Assembly (NCBI RefSeq): GCF_017589465.1
Contig: NZ_JAELYA010000008.1
Span: 271,206 to 335,205, forward strand
Length of the DNA: 64,000 nt
Source of the DNA: Pseudomonas schmalbachii
GTDB lineage: Bacteria; Pseudomonadota; Gammaproteobacteria; Pseudomonadales; Pseudomonadaceae
Direction: 5' to 3'
Shown here: positions 33,786 to 42,667 of the stretch, in pieces
Position numbering within the stretch: position 1 is the first letter of the stretch
Layout of the letters: each line of letters begins with the position of its first letter
Translations under genes and position numbers: made by a program
The notes under the pieces: generated by a model
The model's database searches: none
What the model saw: only the letters and a program-made list of their open reading frames with translations
What the model was told of the DNA's origin: nothing

Positions 33786-34820
33786 TCAGCTGCCGTCGTT
33801 CCTGCTTTGCAGATGGTTCGTCAGCCAGCCGCGAATGCGCCGGTAGAGTTGCTCCTGCTCCGCATCCGGGTTCGCCGGTACGGCAGTCAGTCCGACCTGC
33901 GTATAGGCCGGATGCTGCTGGCGCTTGCCGGCCTGCAGGCGCAGGCGGGCGGCATCGCTGGCGACGGCATCGTCCCGATAATAGAAGTCGCCGATTGCCA
34001 GGCCGAGGCTCGGCAGCATGGTTTCCAGGGCCGGACGGAAGTCCTCCGGTGCCTGGGCATCCACCACCAGCAGGTTGTGGATCTCCGCCGGTTCGCGTTC
34101 GCCCAGATAGCGTGCGGCCCAGTAGGCGCCGGTGCCGTGGCCGAGCAGGATGACCTGTTCCGGCTTGTGCTGCAGGGCCAGGTCTACGCCGGCCTGGATG
34201 CGCGCCAGCACCCGTTCGGCATGGGCCTTGCGCTGCTCGATCGGATCGATCGGGGTCGGCGGCGCTGCCGTGCTGGATTGCGCCGGTTCGCCGCTGCCGG
34301 CTTCGGCGGTGCTTTCCGGGGCTGGAGCGGCGCCGGTGGAGCCTTCCACTTCCGGTCGGCTGGCGCTGTCGGTGGCGCTGGCGTCGCTGTCGGCGCTGGC
34401 CTTGTCCGCCGGGGCGACGGGTAGCGGCACCGGCGCGGTGCTCTGCGGATCGGGTAGCGACAGGCTCAGGGTCTGCCAGCCGGCATCCGGCAGCTTGCGC
34501 CGCAACGGGCCGATGGCGACCGGCCAGTCGGCGCTTTCGCCATCGCCGGGGATGAGGATCACTACGCCCGCGGGGCGCGCGACATTCGCCGGTTCCCAGA
34601 GGGCGAGGAAGGTTTCGCGGCCGGCCTGTAGTTTCTGCAGTGCGTCGCTGGGCAGGCGGCGTTCGAGGCCGTCGGCGGCATCCTGGCTACGCTCGTTGGC
34701 CGGCGCGCGGCGTTCCGCCGCAGAAACCTGCTCCGGAGTCGCATCGCCGGCGGCGTAGAGTGGTGCCAAGGGCAGCAGGCTCAGGGACAGGCACAGGGCA
34801 ATCGGTAGCGGACGAAGCAT
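33786..34820 (-). CDS. DUF3530 family exported protein, alpha/beta-hydrolase-like
   Basis: 344 residues with a signal peptide (RPLPIALCLSLSLLPLAPLY, cleaved near AAG). The core looks like a degenerate alpha/beta hydrolase: ARPAGVVILIPGDGESADWP, and ILLGHGTGAYWAARYLGE, where the nucleophile-elbow position reads G-H-G-T-G instead of G-x-S-x-G, so the serine nucleophile is missing. A low-complexity Ala/Ser/Pro linker (about residues 130-185) interrupts the fold. Function unknown. Convergent with the djlA-like gene. Confidence 0.85.
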   Translation of the reverse strand: MLRPLPIALCLSLSLLPLAPLYAAGDATPEQVSAAERRAPANERSQDAADGLERRLPSDALQKLQAGRETFLALWEPANVARPAGVVILIPGDGESADWPVAIGPLRRKLPDAGWQTLSLSLPDPQSTAPVPLPVAPADKASADSDASATDSASRPEVEGSTGAAPAPESTAEAGSGEPAQSSTAAPPTPIDPIEQRKAHAERVLARIQAGVDLALQHKPEQVILLGHGTGAYWAARYLGEREPAEIHNLLVVDAQAPEDFRPALETMLPSLGLAIGDFYYRDDAVASDAARLRLQAGKRQQHPAYTQVGLTAVPANPDAEQEQLYRRIRGWLTNHLQSRNDGS

Positions 34821-34913
34821 GGGTGGATTCCGGTTCCGGGGCTGGAGCGGGGGCCAGCCTAACCCCTGTTATTACGTTTGTCAGGCGGAAGCTTTGCGGG
34901 GTTCCCCTGGGGG

Positions 34914-34960
34914 CTGTTGCCGTCGCGGCCGGAACGAAACGGCAACAGACCCCGGGTCTG
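34914..34960. repeat. Solo end of the 57.7-kb MITE-like family
   Basis: The bases from CGTCGCGGCCGGAACGAAAC through GGCAACAGACCC match the right end of the element at 57.95 kb with about one change (GGCAACAG for GTCAACAG). CTGTTGCCGT (34914-34923) pairs with ACGGCAACAG (34939-34948), and CAGACCC/GGGTCTG follows. It lies in the agtS upstream region, between two divergent genes. Confidence 0.6.
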
Positions 34961-35004
34961 CTGTAAGGTATGGGCGCTTTTCTCCTGGGAGCTTCGCTGT
35001 CGGC

Positions 35005-37419
35005 ATGAGTCGTCTGTCCTGGTGCGCCTTCGTGGCGTTTGTGCTGTGTATCCCGCTGTTCTCCGTGGCGGCCCCGGAGCCGGCCGGCGTGGCGCTGGAC
35101 GCCACGCAGCGCGCCTGGCTCGACGCCCACGCGCCGCTGCGGGTCGGCGTGGTGCTGGAAGCTCCCTATGCGCAGCAGGATCGCCGCTCGCAGCAATTGT
35201 CCGGCGCCCATGTGGAGCTGATCGAGCGGCTGGCCGGCGCGCTGCGGGTCAACTTCGTATGGCGCGTGTTCGAGGATCAGGCCGCGCTGGACAAGGCGGT
35301 CCGCGAAGGCGCGGTGGACCTCGCTCCGGGCATTACCCAGACGCCCGTCACCCTGCGCCGATGGCTGTTCTCCGACCCGTACCTGCGGGTGCCGCGCCTG
35401 GTGGTGGGCGAGCGGGGCGAGCGCGGCGCCGTCGAGCTGGAGAAGCTGGGCGCGGCCGATCCGCTGGCGGTGCGCGGTCCCGGCCCGGTACTCGACTACC
35501 TGCGCGGCACCTATTCCGGGCTGGAGCTGCAGGTCGTCGACAGCGACCGCGCGGCGCTGCACCGGCTGCTCGGCCGGCAGGTCAGCTACGCGGTGATCGA
35601 CGAGGCGCAACTGGCCCGTTTCAGCCGCGATGCAGAATTCTCCGGCCTCGCGGTGCTCGCCGACATCGGCTACCCGCAACTGCTGCGGGTCGCCACCCGC
35701 CGCGACTTGCCGCAACTGGCGGCGCTGGTCGATCTCGGCCTGCGTTCGATTCCGCCCGAGGACTTCGAGCAACTGCACCAGCGCTGGCTGCAGCCCACCT
35801 ATCCGCGGCTCGGCGAGTCGCCCGTATTCTGGCGCAACCTCTGCCTGCTGCTCGGCCTGGCGCTGCTCCTGGCGCTGGCCTCCGGCGCCTGGCAACGGCG
35901 CCAGGGGCGGGGGCTGGAGCGCCGGCTGCTGGCGACGCGGCGCGATCTCGAATCGCGGCGGGCCGCCGAGCAGGACCTGCGGCTGAGCCAGTTCGCCCTC
36001 GACAACAGCACGGTGGGCATCCTCTGGGTCAACTGGGACAGCCATGTGCGCTACGCCAACCGCGCCGCCGAGGAAATGTTCGGCTACCGCCCCGGCGAGG
36101 TGATCGACCGGCCGCTGGCCGACTTCGAGCCGGGATTGAGCATGGACCGCTGGCTGAACCTCTGGCGCCGCGCGCGCAACAGCGAAGAGGGGCCGCTGAG
36201 TTTCGAGACCAACTGCCTGCGCGCCGATGGCCAGTGGCTGCCGGTGGATGTTTCGCTGAGCTTCCTGCGTTTTCGCGAGTCCGAATACCTGCTGGTGTTC
36301 CTCACCGACGTCACCGAGCGCCGCCGCGCCCGCGCCGCGCTGGAGGAAAGCGAGGCGCGCCTACAGGGCATCGCCGCCAACGTGCCCGGCCTGGTGTTCC
36401 GCCTGGAACCGAGCAAGCCGGACGACGGCTCCGACTTCGCCTACATCAGCTTCATCACCGGCGGCAGCGAGGCCTCGCTTGGCTATCCGCCGGGCTATCT
36501 GCGCGAAAGCGGCACCGGGATCATCGGCCTGGTGCATCCGGACGACCGTGACGGCTACCTGGCCAGCCAGCACGTCGCGGTGGGAAGCGGCAGCAACTGG
36601 CGCTGGCAGGGGCGCATCCTCGCCCGCAACGGTGAAGCGCGCTGGGCGGACATCAAGGCCACCGCCCGCCAGCTCGACGACAGCCGGCTGGCCTGGGACG
36701 GGGTGGTCTGGGACATCACCGAGAACAAGCAGATCGAATTGAAGCTGGAGGAATCCCGCGCGCAGCTTCGCGACCTGTCGGCGCACCTGGAAAGCGTGCG
36801 CGAGGAGGAAAAGGCGCGCATCGCCCGCGAGGTGCACGACGAGCTGGGCCAGGTGCTCACCGTGCTCAAGCTGGAAACCTCGATGTGCGAACTCGCGTAT
36901 GGCGAACTGGATGCCGGCCTGCGCGAGCGGCTGGGCAACATGAAGAAGCTGATCGCCCAGTTGTTCCAGCTGGTGCGCGACGTGGCCACCGCGCTGCGCC
37001 CGCCGATCCTCGACGCCGGCATCGGTTCCGCCGTGGAATGGCAGGCCCGGCGCTTCGAGGCGCGCACGCAGATTCCCTGCCTGGTGGAGGTGCCGGAGAA
37101 TCCGCCGCGGCTGGCCGACGCCAAGGCCATCGGCCTGTTCCGCATCCTCCAGGAGGCGCTGACCAATGTCATGCGCCATGCCCAGGCGCATACTGTGGAG
37201 TTGGCGCTGACGGTGGAAGATGGCGAGCTATGCCTGCGCATCAGCGACGATGGCCGCGGTTTCGAGCCGTTGGCGATGCGCCAGGGCGTGTCGTTCGGGC
37301 TGGTCGGCATGCACGAGCGGGTGCTGATGCTCGGCGGCTCGCTGCAGATCGACAGCCAGCCGGGGGAGGGGACCACGCTGTGGGTGCGGGTTCCGCTCGA
37401 TCCGCCCGGCGCCAGATAA
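35005..37419 (+). CDS. agtS: Sensor histidine kinase with periplasmic solute-binding domain
   Basis: 804 residues. A signal/TM segment leads into a family-3 solute-binding-protein sensor domain (APLRVGVVLEAPYAQQD to about residue 270), then a TM helix (about 277-296). Two PAS domains follow (about 325-445 and 455-575), then a HisKA_3 dimerisation domain with His611 in AREVHDELGQVLTVLKLE, and an HATPase domain (ISDDGRGFEP, GLVGMHERV). The adjacent regulator and transporter match P. aeruginosa agtSR-agtABCD, reported to respond to 4-aminobutyrate/5-aminovalerate; this ligand is by homology only. The ATG at 35005 has a GGGAG rather far upstream. Confidence 0.9.
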   Translation: MSRLSWCAFVAFVLCIPLFSVAAPEPAGVALDATQRAWLDAHAPLRVGVVLEAPYAQQDRRSQQLSGAHVELIERLAGALRVNFVWRVFEDQAALDKAVREGAVDLAPGITQTPVTLRRWLFSDPYLRVPRLVVGERGERGAVELEKLGAADPLAVRGPGPVLDYLRGTYSGLELQVVDSDRAALHRLLGRQVSYAVIDEAQLARFSRDAEFSGLAVLADIGYPQLLRVATRRDLPQLAALVDLGLRSIPPEDFEQLHQRWLQPTYPRLGESPVFWRNLCLLLGLALLLALASGAWQRRQGRGLERRLLATRRDLESRRAAEQDLRLSQFALDNSTVGILWVNWDSHVRYANRAAEEMFGYRPGEVIDRPLADFEPGLSMDRWLNLWRRARNSEEGPLSFETNCLRADGQWLPVDVSLSFLRFRESEYLLVFLTDVTERRRARAALEESEARLQGIAANVPGLVFRLEPSKPDDGSDFAYISFITGGSEASLGYPPGYLRESGTGIIGLVHPDDRDGYLASQHVAVGSGSNWRWQGRILARNGEARWADIKATARQLDDSRLAWDGVVWDITENKQIELKLEESRAQLRDLSAHLESVREEEKARIAREVHDELGQVLTVLKLETSMCELAYGELDAGLRERLGNMKKLIAQLFQLVRDVATALRPPILDAGIGSAVEWQARRFEARTQIPCLVEVPENPPRLADAKAIGLFRILQEALTNVMRHAQAHTVELALTVEDGELCLRISDDGRGFEPLAMRQGVSFGLVGMHERVLMLGGSLQIDSQPGEGTTLWVRVPLDPPGAR

Positions 37420-37446
37420 CAATGAAGCAAGAGGGGAGTACGTGCA

Positions 37447-38076
37447 GTGATTCGAGTTCTGGTGGCGGAAGACCACACCATCGTCCGTGAAGGCATCAAG
37501 CAACTGATCGGCATGGCCAAGGACCTGCAGGTGGTGGGCGAGGCCACCAACGGCGAGCAGCTGCTGGAAACCCTGCGCCAGGTGCCGTGCGAAGTGGTCC
37601 TGCTGGATATCTCGATGCCCGGTGTCAGCGGGCTGGAAGCCATTCCGCGGATTCGCGCGCTGAACAACCCGCCGGCGATCCTCATGCTGTCGATGCACGA
37701 CGAGGTGCAGATGGCCGCCCGCGCGCTGAAGATCGGCGCGGCCGGCTACGCCACCAAGGACAGCGATCCGGCGCTGCTGCTCACGGCGATCCGCAAGGTC
37801 GCCAGCGGCGGCCGCTACATCGATCCGGGGCTGGCCGACCGCATGGTCTTCGAGGTCGGCCTGACCGACTCGCGGCCGCCCCACGCGCTGCTCTCCGAGC
37901 GCGAGTTCTCGGTGTTCGAGCGGCTGGTGCAGGGCGAGGGCGTCAACGAGATCGCCCAGCAACTGGCGGTCAGCAACAAGACCATCAGCACCCACAAGGC
38001 TCGCCTGATGCAGAAGCTCGGCGCCCATTCCGTTGCGGATCTGGTGAAGTACGCGGTGGAGCACAAGCTGTTCTAG
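37447..38076 (+). CDS. agtR: LuxR/NarL-family response regulator
   Basis: 209 residues: receiver domain with Glu8/Asp9 and phosphoacceptor Asp54 (VVLLDISMPGVSGLEA), switch Ser/Thr and Lys in the MLSMHDEVQ and YATKDSD segments, and a C-terminal LuxR-type helix-turn-helix (LSEREFSVFERLVQGEGVNEIAQQLAVS, KTISTHKARLMQKL). GTG start at 37447 follows GAGGGGAG, 27 bases after the kinase stop, so they are one unit. The transporter genes begin 164 bases downstream and a palindrome in that gap is a good candidate target. Confidence 0.92.
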   Translation: MIRVLVAEDHTIVREGIKQLIGMAKDLQVVGEATNGEQLLETLRQVPCEVVLLDISMPGVSGLEAIPRIRALNNPPAILMLSMHDEVQMAARALKIGAAGYATKDSDPALLLTAIRKVASGGRYIDPGLADRMVFEVGLTDSRPPHALLSEREFSVFERLVQGEGVNEIAQQLAVSNKTISTHKARLMQKLGAHSVADLVKYAVEHKLF

Positions 38077-38110
38077 GCCTGCCGCCACATCGTCTGCCCG
38101 AGCGAAGGAA

Positions 38111-38136
38111 CGCGTGTAGGGATCGCCCTACATGCG
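38111..38136. promoter_or_regulatory. 26-bp near-perfect palindrome upstream of agtA
   Basis: CGCGTGTAGGGATCGCCCTA followed by CATGCG: arms of 11 bases around ATCG with one mismatch. It lies about 20 bases before a TATAGC -10-like hexamer at 38152 with no good -35, the usual layout for an activator site. The dyad would suit a dimeric LuxR-type regulator such as the adjacent AgtR. Confidence 0.55.
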
Positions 38137-38240
38137 AACCTCTTCTAACCTTATAGCAATTTGTCTTTTCGCCCGATTTGCGCCCTGTTCTGCCTTCTCT
38201 AGGCTTTGAGAACTGCAGAAATAATTACAAAGGTGCGGTT

Positions 38241-39350
38241 ATGGCCGAGACTCAGGCAAACGATGTACTGGTGAGCTTCCGTGGCGTGCAGAAGAGCTAC
38301 GACGGCGAAACTCTCATCGTCAAGGATCTCAACGTGGACATTCGCCGCGGCGAGTTCCTGACTCTGCTGGGGCCGTCCGGCTCCGGCAAGACCACCAGCC
38401 TGATGATGCTGGCCGGTTTCGAAACCCCCACCGCCGGCGAGATCCTCCTCGACGGCAAGGCGATCAACAACGTTCCCCCGCACAAGCGCAACATCGGCAT
38501 GGTGTTCCAGAACTATGCGCTGTTCCCGCACATGACCGTGGCGGAAAACCTCGCCTTCCCGCTGACCGTGCGCGGCATGAGCAAGACCGACGTGACCGAG
38601 CGGGTCAAACGCGCGCTGTCGATGGTCCAGCTCGACAAGTTCGGCGGCCGCTATCCGGCGCAGCTCTCCGGCGGCCAGCAGCAGCGTGTGGCGCTGGCCC
38701 GTGCACTGGTCTTCGAACCGCAACTGGTGCTGATGGACGAACCTCTCGGTGCGCTCGACAAGCAACTGCGCGAGCACATGCAGATGGAGATCAAGCACAT
38801 CCACCAGCGCCTGGGCGTGACCGTGGTCTACGTGACCCACGACCAGGGCGAGGCGCTGACCATGTCCGACCGCGTGGCCGTGTTCAACAATGGCGAAATC
38901 CAGCAGAACGCCGCGCCGCACGAACTCTACGAGCATCCGAAGAACTCCTTCGTGGCCAACTTCATCGGCGAGAACAACCGCATCGCCGGCCAGTTGCAGA
39001 GCCGCAACGGCGACCGCTGCGTGGTCAGCCTGGCGCGTGGCGAGAAGGTCGAGGCACTGGCGATCAATGTCGGCGAACCGGGCGAAACCGTCAGCCTGTC
39101 GATCCGTCCGGAGCGCGTACACCTGAACGGCGCCAGCGAGAAGTGCACCAACCGTTTCTCCGGCCGCGTGGCCGAGTTCATCTACCTTGGCGACCACGTC
39201 CGCGTTCGCCTGGAGGTCTGCGGCCGCACCGACTTCATCGTCAAGCAGCCGATCGCCCAGCTCGACCACGAGCTCCGCGTCGGTGACGTGGTACCGCTGG
39301 GCTGGGATGTCGAGCACGTGCGCGCGCTCGACCCGCTGCCGGTGGCGTGA
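38241..39350 (+). CDS. agtA: ABC transporter ATP-binding protein, PotA type
   Basis: Cytoplasmic ATPase of an importer of the polyamine/opine/amino-acid class. 369 residues: Walker A LLGPSGSGKTTSLMML, Q-loop FQNYALFPHMTV, signature QLSGGQQQRVALARAL, Walker B VLMDEPLGALD, H-loop YVTHDQGEALT, and a C-terminal TOBE regulatory domain. The ATG at 38241 (MAETQANDVLVSF) follows AAGGTG. Heads the agtA-agtB-agtC-agtD operon. The substrate is inferred from synteny with the P. aeruginosa 4-aminobutyrate/5-aminovalerate system. Confidence 0.92.
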   Translation: MAETQANDVLVSFRGVQKSYDGETLIVKDLNVDIRRGEFLTLLGPSGSGKTTSLMMLAGFETPTAGEILLDGKAINNVPPHKRNIGMVFQNYALFPHMTVAENLAFPLTVRGMSKTDVTERVKRALSMVQLDKFGGRYPAQLSGGQQQRVALARALVFEPQLVLMDEPLGALDKQLREHMQMEIKHIHQRLGVTVVYVTHDQGEALTMSDRVAVFNNGEIQQNAAPHELYEHPKNSFVANFIGENNRIAGQLQSRNGDRCVVSLARGEKVEALAINVGEPGETVSLSIRPERVHLNGASEKCTNRFSGRVAEFIYLGDHVRVRLEVCGRTDFIVKQPIAQLDHELRVGDVVPLGWDVEHVRALDPLPVA

Positions 39351-39418
39351 AGGATCAGCCCGGGACAAGGGCTCTGAGTCGAAGAAAAGCAAACCTGCAC
39401 ACTGTGGAGAGAACAATA

Positions 39419-40453
39419 ATGTCGAAATCCTGCTTCAAGCTGGCCGCACTGAGCATCGGCCTGGCCTGCGCGGCCCAGGCCATGGCCGCCGACCTGACCG
39501 TCGTATCCTTCGGCGGCGCCAACAAGAACGCCCAGGTGAAAGCCTTCTACGAACCCTACGAGAAGAGCACCGGCAACAAGATCATCGCCGGCGAGTACAA
39601 CGGCGAGATGGCCAAGGTGAAGGCGATGGTCGACACCAAGAGCATCTCCTGGGACCTGGTGGAAGTGGAGTCGCCGGAACTGGCCCGCGGTTGCGACGAG
39701 GGCATGTTCGAGGAGATCGACCCGGCCATCCTCGGCAATGCCGATGACTACGTTCCGGGCGCCATCACCAACTGCGGCGTCGGCTTCTTCGTGTGGTCCA
39801 CCGTGCTGGCCTACAACGCCGACAAGCTGAAGAGCGCACCGACCGGCTGGACCGACTTCTGGAACGTCAAGGACTTCCCGGGCAAGCGCGGCCTGCGCAA
39901 GGGCGCCAAGTACACCCTGGAGTTCGCCCTGATGGCCGACGGCGTCGCGCCGGCGGATGTCTACAAGGTGCTCGCCACCAAGGAAGGCCAGGACCGCGCC
40001 TTCAAGAAACTGGACGAGATCAAGCCGAACATCCAGTGGTGGGAAGCCGGCGCCCAGCCGCCGCAGTACCTCGCTTCCGGCGACGTGGTCATGAGCTCGG
40101 CCTACAACGGCCGTATCGCTGCGGTGCAGAAGGAAAGCAACCTGAAGGTGGTGTGGAACGGCGGCATCTACGACTTCGACGCCTGGGCGATCCCGAAAGG
40201 CTCGAAGAAGAAGGACGAGACCCTCAAGTTCATTGCCTTCTCGGTCCAGCCGGAGCAGCAGAAGATCTACTCCGAGAACATCGCCTACGGTCCGGCCAAC
40301 ACCAAGGCCGTGGCGCTGCTGGACAAGGGCCTGCTGAAGGACATGCCGACCACGCCTGAGAACATGCAGGGCCAGGTCGGCATGGACGTGACCTTCTGGG
40401 CCGACTACGGCGAGCAGCTGGAACAGCGCTTCAACGCCTGGGCTGCCAAGTAA
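39419..40453 (+). CDS. agtB: Periplasmic substrate-binding protein, PotD/PotF-like
   Basis: 344 residues with a clear signal peptide (SKSCFKLAALSIGLACAAQ, cleaved after AMA). The mature protein begins ADLTVVSFGGANKNAQVKAF, typical of the extracellular binding proteins of spermidine/putrescine-class importers. The ATG at 39419 follows GGAGAG. A very stable hairpin follows the stop codon, as is common after binding-protein genes, and probably keeps this mRNA segment more abundant than the permease segment. Confidence 0.92.
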   Translation: MSKSCFKLAALSIGLACAAQAMAADLTVVSFGGANKNAQVKAFYEPYEKSTGNKIIAGEYNGEMAKVKAMVDTKSISWDLVEVESPELARGCDEGMFEEIDPAILGNADDYVPGAITNCGVGFFVWSTVLAYNADKLKSAPTGWTDFWNVKDFPGKRGLRKGAKYTLEFALMADGVAPADVYKVLATKEGQDRAFKKLDEIKPNIQWWEAGAQPPQYLASGDVVMSSAYNGRIAAVQKESNLKVVWNGGIYDFDAWAIPKGSKKKDETLKFIAFSVQPEQQKIYSENIAYGPANTKAVALLDKGLLKDMPTTPENMQGQVGMDVTFWADYGEQLEQRFNAWAAK

Positions 40454-40459
40454 GCCCCT

Positions 40460-40487
40460 GCCGCGGCCCCTGCACCGGGGCCGCGGC
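40460..40487 (+). other. Stable intercistronic hairpin after agtB
   Basis: Perfect 11-bp all-GC stem GCCGCGGCCCC (40460-40470) / GGGGCCGCGGC (40477-40487), no T-run. Its place right after the binding-protein stop suggests an mRNA stabiliser or processing stop rather than full termination. Confidence 0.65.
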
Positions 40488-40577
40488 TGGAATGCGCGTC
40501 GTACGCGGCGCGCCTTCCGACTCGCCCGATACCACACCTTGGCCGTCCCCGGACGGCCCGTTTTACCGGAGTTCGCT

Positions 40578-41825
40578 ATGGCCACCGCTGTGACGTTGAA
40601 CGAGGTCGCCGGCCCCACCCTCAAGCAGCGCCTGGCGCGTGCCGAACGGATGAACCGCCTGAAATCCCAGGCGCTGATCCTGCCGCTGCTGCTGTTCCTC
40701 CTGCTGACCTTCCTCGTGCCGATCGTCGCACTGCTCTACAAGAGCGTGCACAACCCCGAGGTCGTCGAGTCGCTGCCGCTGACCATCCAGGCCATTTCCG
40801 ACTGGGATGGCAAGTCGCTGCCGCCGGACGCCGCCTACAAGGCGCTCAGCGAAGACCTGGCTGCCGCGCGCAAGAACCAGACCATCGGCGATCTCTCCAA
40901 ACGCCTGAACATGGAGCTGGCCGGCTACCGCAGCCTGATGGCCAAGACCGCTCGCGCGCTGCCGCTGAAGAGCGAACCGGCTTCCTACAAGGAGGCCATG
41001 GAAACCATCGATGAGCGCTGGGGCGACCCGGCCTACTGGCAGGCGATCCGTCGCAACGCCAGCAGCATCACCCCCTATTTCCTCCTGGCGGCCCTCGACC
41101 ACCGCATCGACGATCTCGGCGAACTGGCGGCGGCCACTCCTGACCAGGCGATCTACCTGGACATCTTCGCGCGCACCTTCTGGATGAGCGTGGTGATCAC
41201 GGTGATCTGCCTGGTGCTGGCCTATCCGCTGGCCTACCTGCTGGCCAACCTGCCGACCCGCCAGAGCAACCTGCTGATGATCATGGTACTGCTGCCGTTC
41301 TGGACATCGATCCTGGTGCGGGTGGCAGCGTGGATCGTGCTGTTGCAGGCCGGTGGCCTGATCAACGGCGCGATGCTCAAGCTCGGCCTGATCGACCAGC
41401 CGCTGCAACTGGTGTTCAACCGCACCGGCGTGTACATCGCCATGGTGCACATCATGCTGCCGTTCATGATCCTGCCGATCTACAGCGTGATGAAGGGCAT
41501 CTCGCCGAGCTACATGCGCGCGGCGATTTCCCTCGGTTGCCACCCGTTCGCCAGCTTCTGGAAGATCTACTTCCCGCAGACCGTGGCCGGTGTCGGCGCC
41601 GGTAGCCTGCTGGTGTTCATCCTGTCGATCGGCTACTACATCACCCCGGCCCTGCTGGGTAGCCCGAGCGACCAGATGGTCAGCTACTTCGTCGCCTTCT
41701 ATACCAACACCACCATCAACTGGGGCATGGCCACGGCCCTCGGCGGCCTGCTGCTGTTCGCCACCCTGGTGCTGTACGTGATCTACGGCTGGCTGGTCGG
41801 TGCGAACCGACTGCGGCTGGGCTGA
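40578..41825 (+). CDS. agtC: ABC transporter permease, PotB type
   Basis: 415-residue inner-membrane permease. TM1 (LILPLLLFLLLTFLVPIVAL) is followed by an unusually long extracytoplasmic stretch, about residues 56-198, before TM2; most PotB-type permeases are shorter here. The cytoplasmic EAA loop is near residue 315 (YMRAAISLGCHPFASFWKIY). The ATG at 40578 follows CCGGAG. It ends 13 bases before agtD. Confidence 0.92.
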   Translation: MATAVTLNEVAGPTLKQRLARAERMNRLKSQALILPLLLFLLLTFLVPIVALLYKSVHNPEVVESLPLTIQAISDWDGKSLPPDAAYKALSEDLAAARKNQTIGDLSKRLNMELAGYRSLMAKTARALPLKSEPASYKEAMETIDERWGDPAYWQAIRRNASSITPYFLLAALDHRIDDLGELAAATPDQAIYLDIFARTFWMSVVITVICLVLAYPLAYLLANLPTRQSNLLMIMVLLPFWTSILVRVAAWIVLLQAGGLINGAMLKLGLIDQPLQLVFNRTGVYIAMVHIMLPFMILPIYSVMKGISPSYMRAAISLGCHPFASFWKIYFPQTVAGVGAGSLLVFILSIGYYITPALLGSPSDQMVSYFVAFYTNTTINWGMATALGGLLLFATLVLYVIYGWLVGANRLRLG

Positions 41826-41838
41826 GGAGAACAAGAAA

Positions 41839-42663
41839 ATGCTGAGTCCCTACATGTCCCCGGTCGAGCGCGTGTGGTACTACACCCTGCGCATTCTCTG
41901 CGGCCTGGTCCTGCTGTTCCTGGTGCTGCCGGTGCTGGTCATCGTGCCGCTGTCGTTCAACTCCGGCACCTTCCTGGTCTATCCGTTGCAGGGCTTCTCG
42001 CTGCGCTGGTACGCCGACTTCTTCGGTTCCGCCGAATGGATGCGCTCGCTGACCAACAGCATCATCGTCGCCCCGGCGGCGACCTTCCTGGCGATGGTCT
42101 TCGGCACGCTGGCCGCCATCGGCCTGACCCGCGGCGAGTTCCGCGGCAAGGCGCTGGTGATGAGCCTGGTGATTTCGCCGATGGTGGTGCCGGTGGTGAT
42201 CGTCGGCGTCGCCGCCTACCTGTTCTTCGCCCCGCTGGGCCTGGGCAACAGCTATATCTCGCTGATCATCATGCACGCGGTGCTCGGCGTGCCGTTCGTC
42301 ATCATCACCGTGTCGGCGACCCTGCAGGGCTTCAACTACAACCTGGTGCGCGCCGCCGCCAGCATGGGCGCGCCGCCGATCACCACCTTCTTCCGGGTGA
42401 CCCTGCCGCTGATCGCTCCCGGGGTGATTTCCGGTGCGCTGTTCGCCTTCGCCACCTCGTTCGACGAAGTGGTGGTGACCCTGTTCCTCGCCGGCCCCGA
42501 GCAGGCCACGCTGCCTCGGCAGATGTTCAGCGGCATCCGCGAGAACCTCAGCCCGACCATCGCCGCCGCCGCGACCCTGCTGATCGGCTTCTCCGTCCTG
42601 CTGCTGCTGACCCTGGAGTGGCTGCGCGGACGCAGCGAGAAGATGCGCACCGCCCCGACCTAA
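41839..42663 (+). CDS. agtD: ABC transporter permease, PotC type
   Basis: 274 residues with six predicted membrane helices and the EAA-like loop LVRAAASMGAPPITTFFRVT. Second permease subunit, pairing with AgtC. The start at 41839 (MLSPYMSPVERVWYY) follows GAGGAG at the agtC stop; a longer reading overlapping agtC is rejected. A repeat element follows the gene. Confidence 0.93.
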   Translation: MLSPYMSPVERVWYYTLRILCGLVLLFLVLPVLVIVPLSFNSGTFLVYPLQGFSLRWYADFFGSAEWMRSLTNSIIVAPAATFLAMVFGTLAAIGLTRGEFRGKALVMSLVISPMVVPVVIVGVAAYLFFAPLGLGNSYISLIIMHAVLGVPFVIITVSATLQGFNYNLVRAAASMGAPPITTFFRVTLPLIAPGVISGALFAFATSFDEVVVTLFLAGPEQATLPRQMFSGIRENLSPTIAAAATLLIGFSVLLLLTLEWLRGRSEKMRTAPT

Positions 42664-42667
42664 TGAT

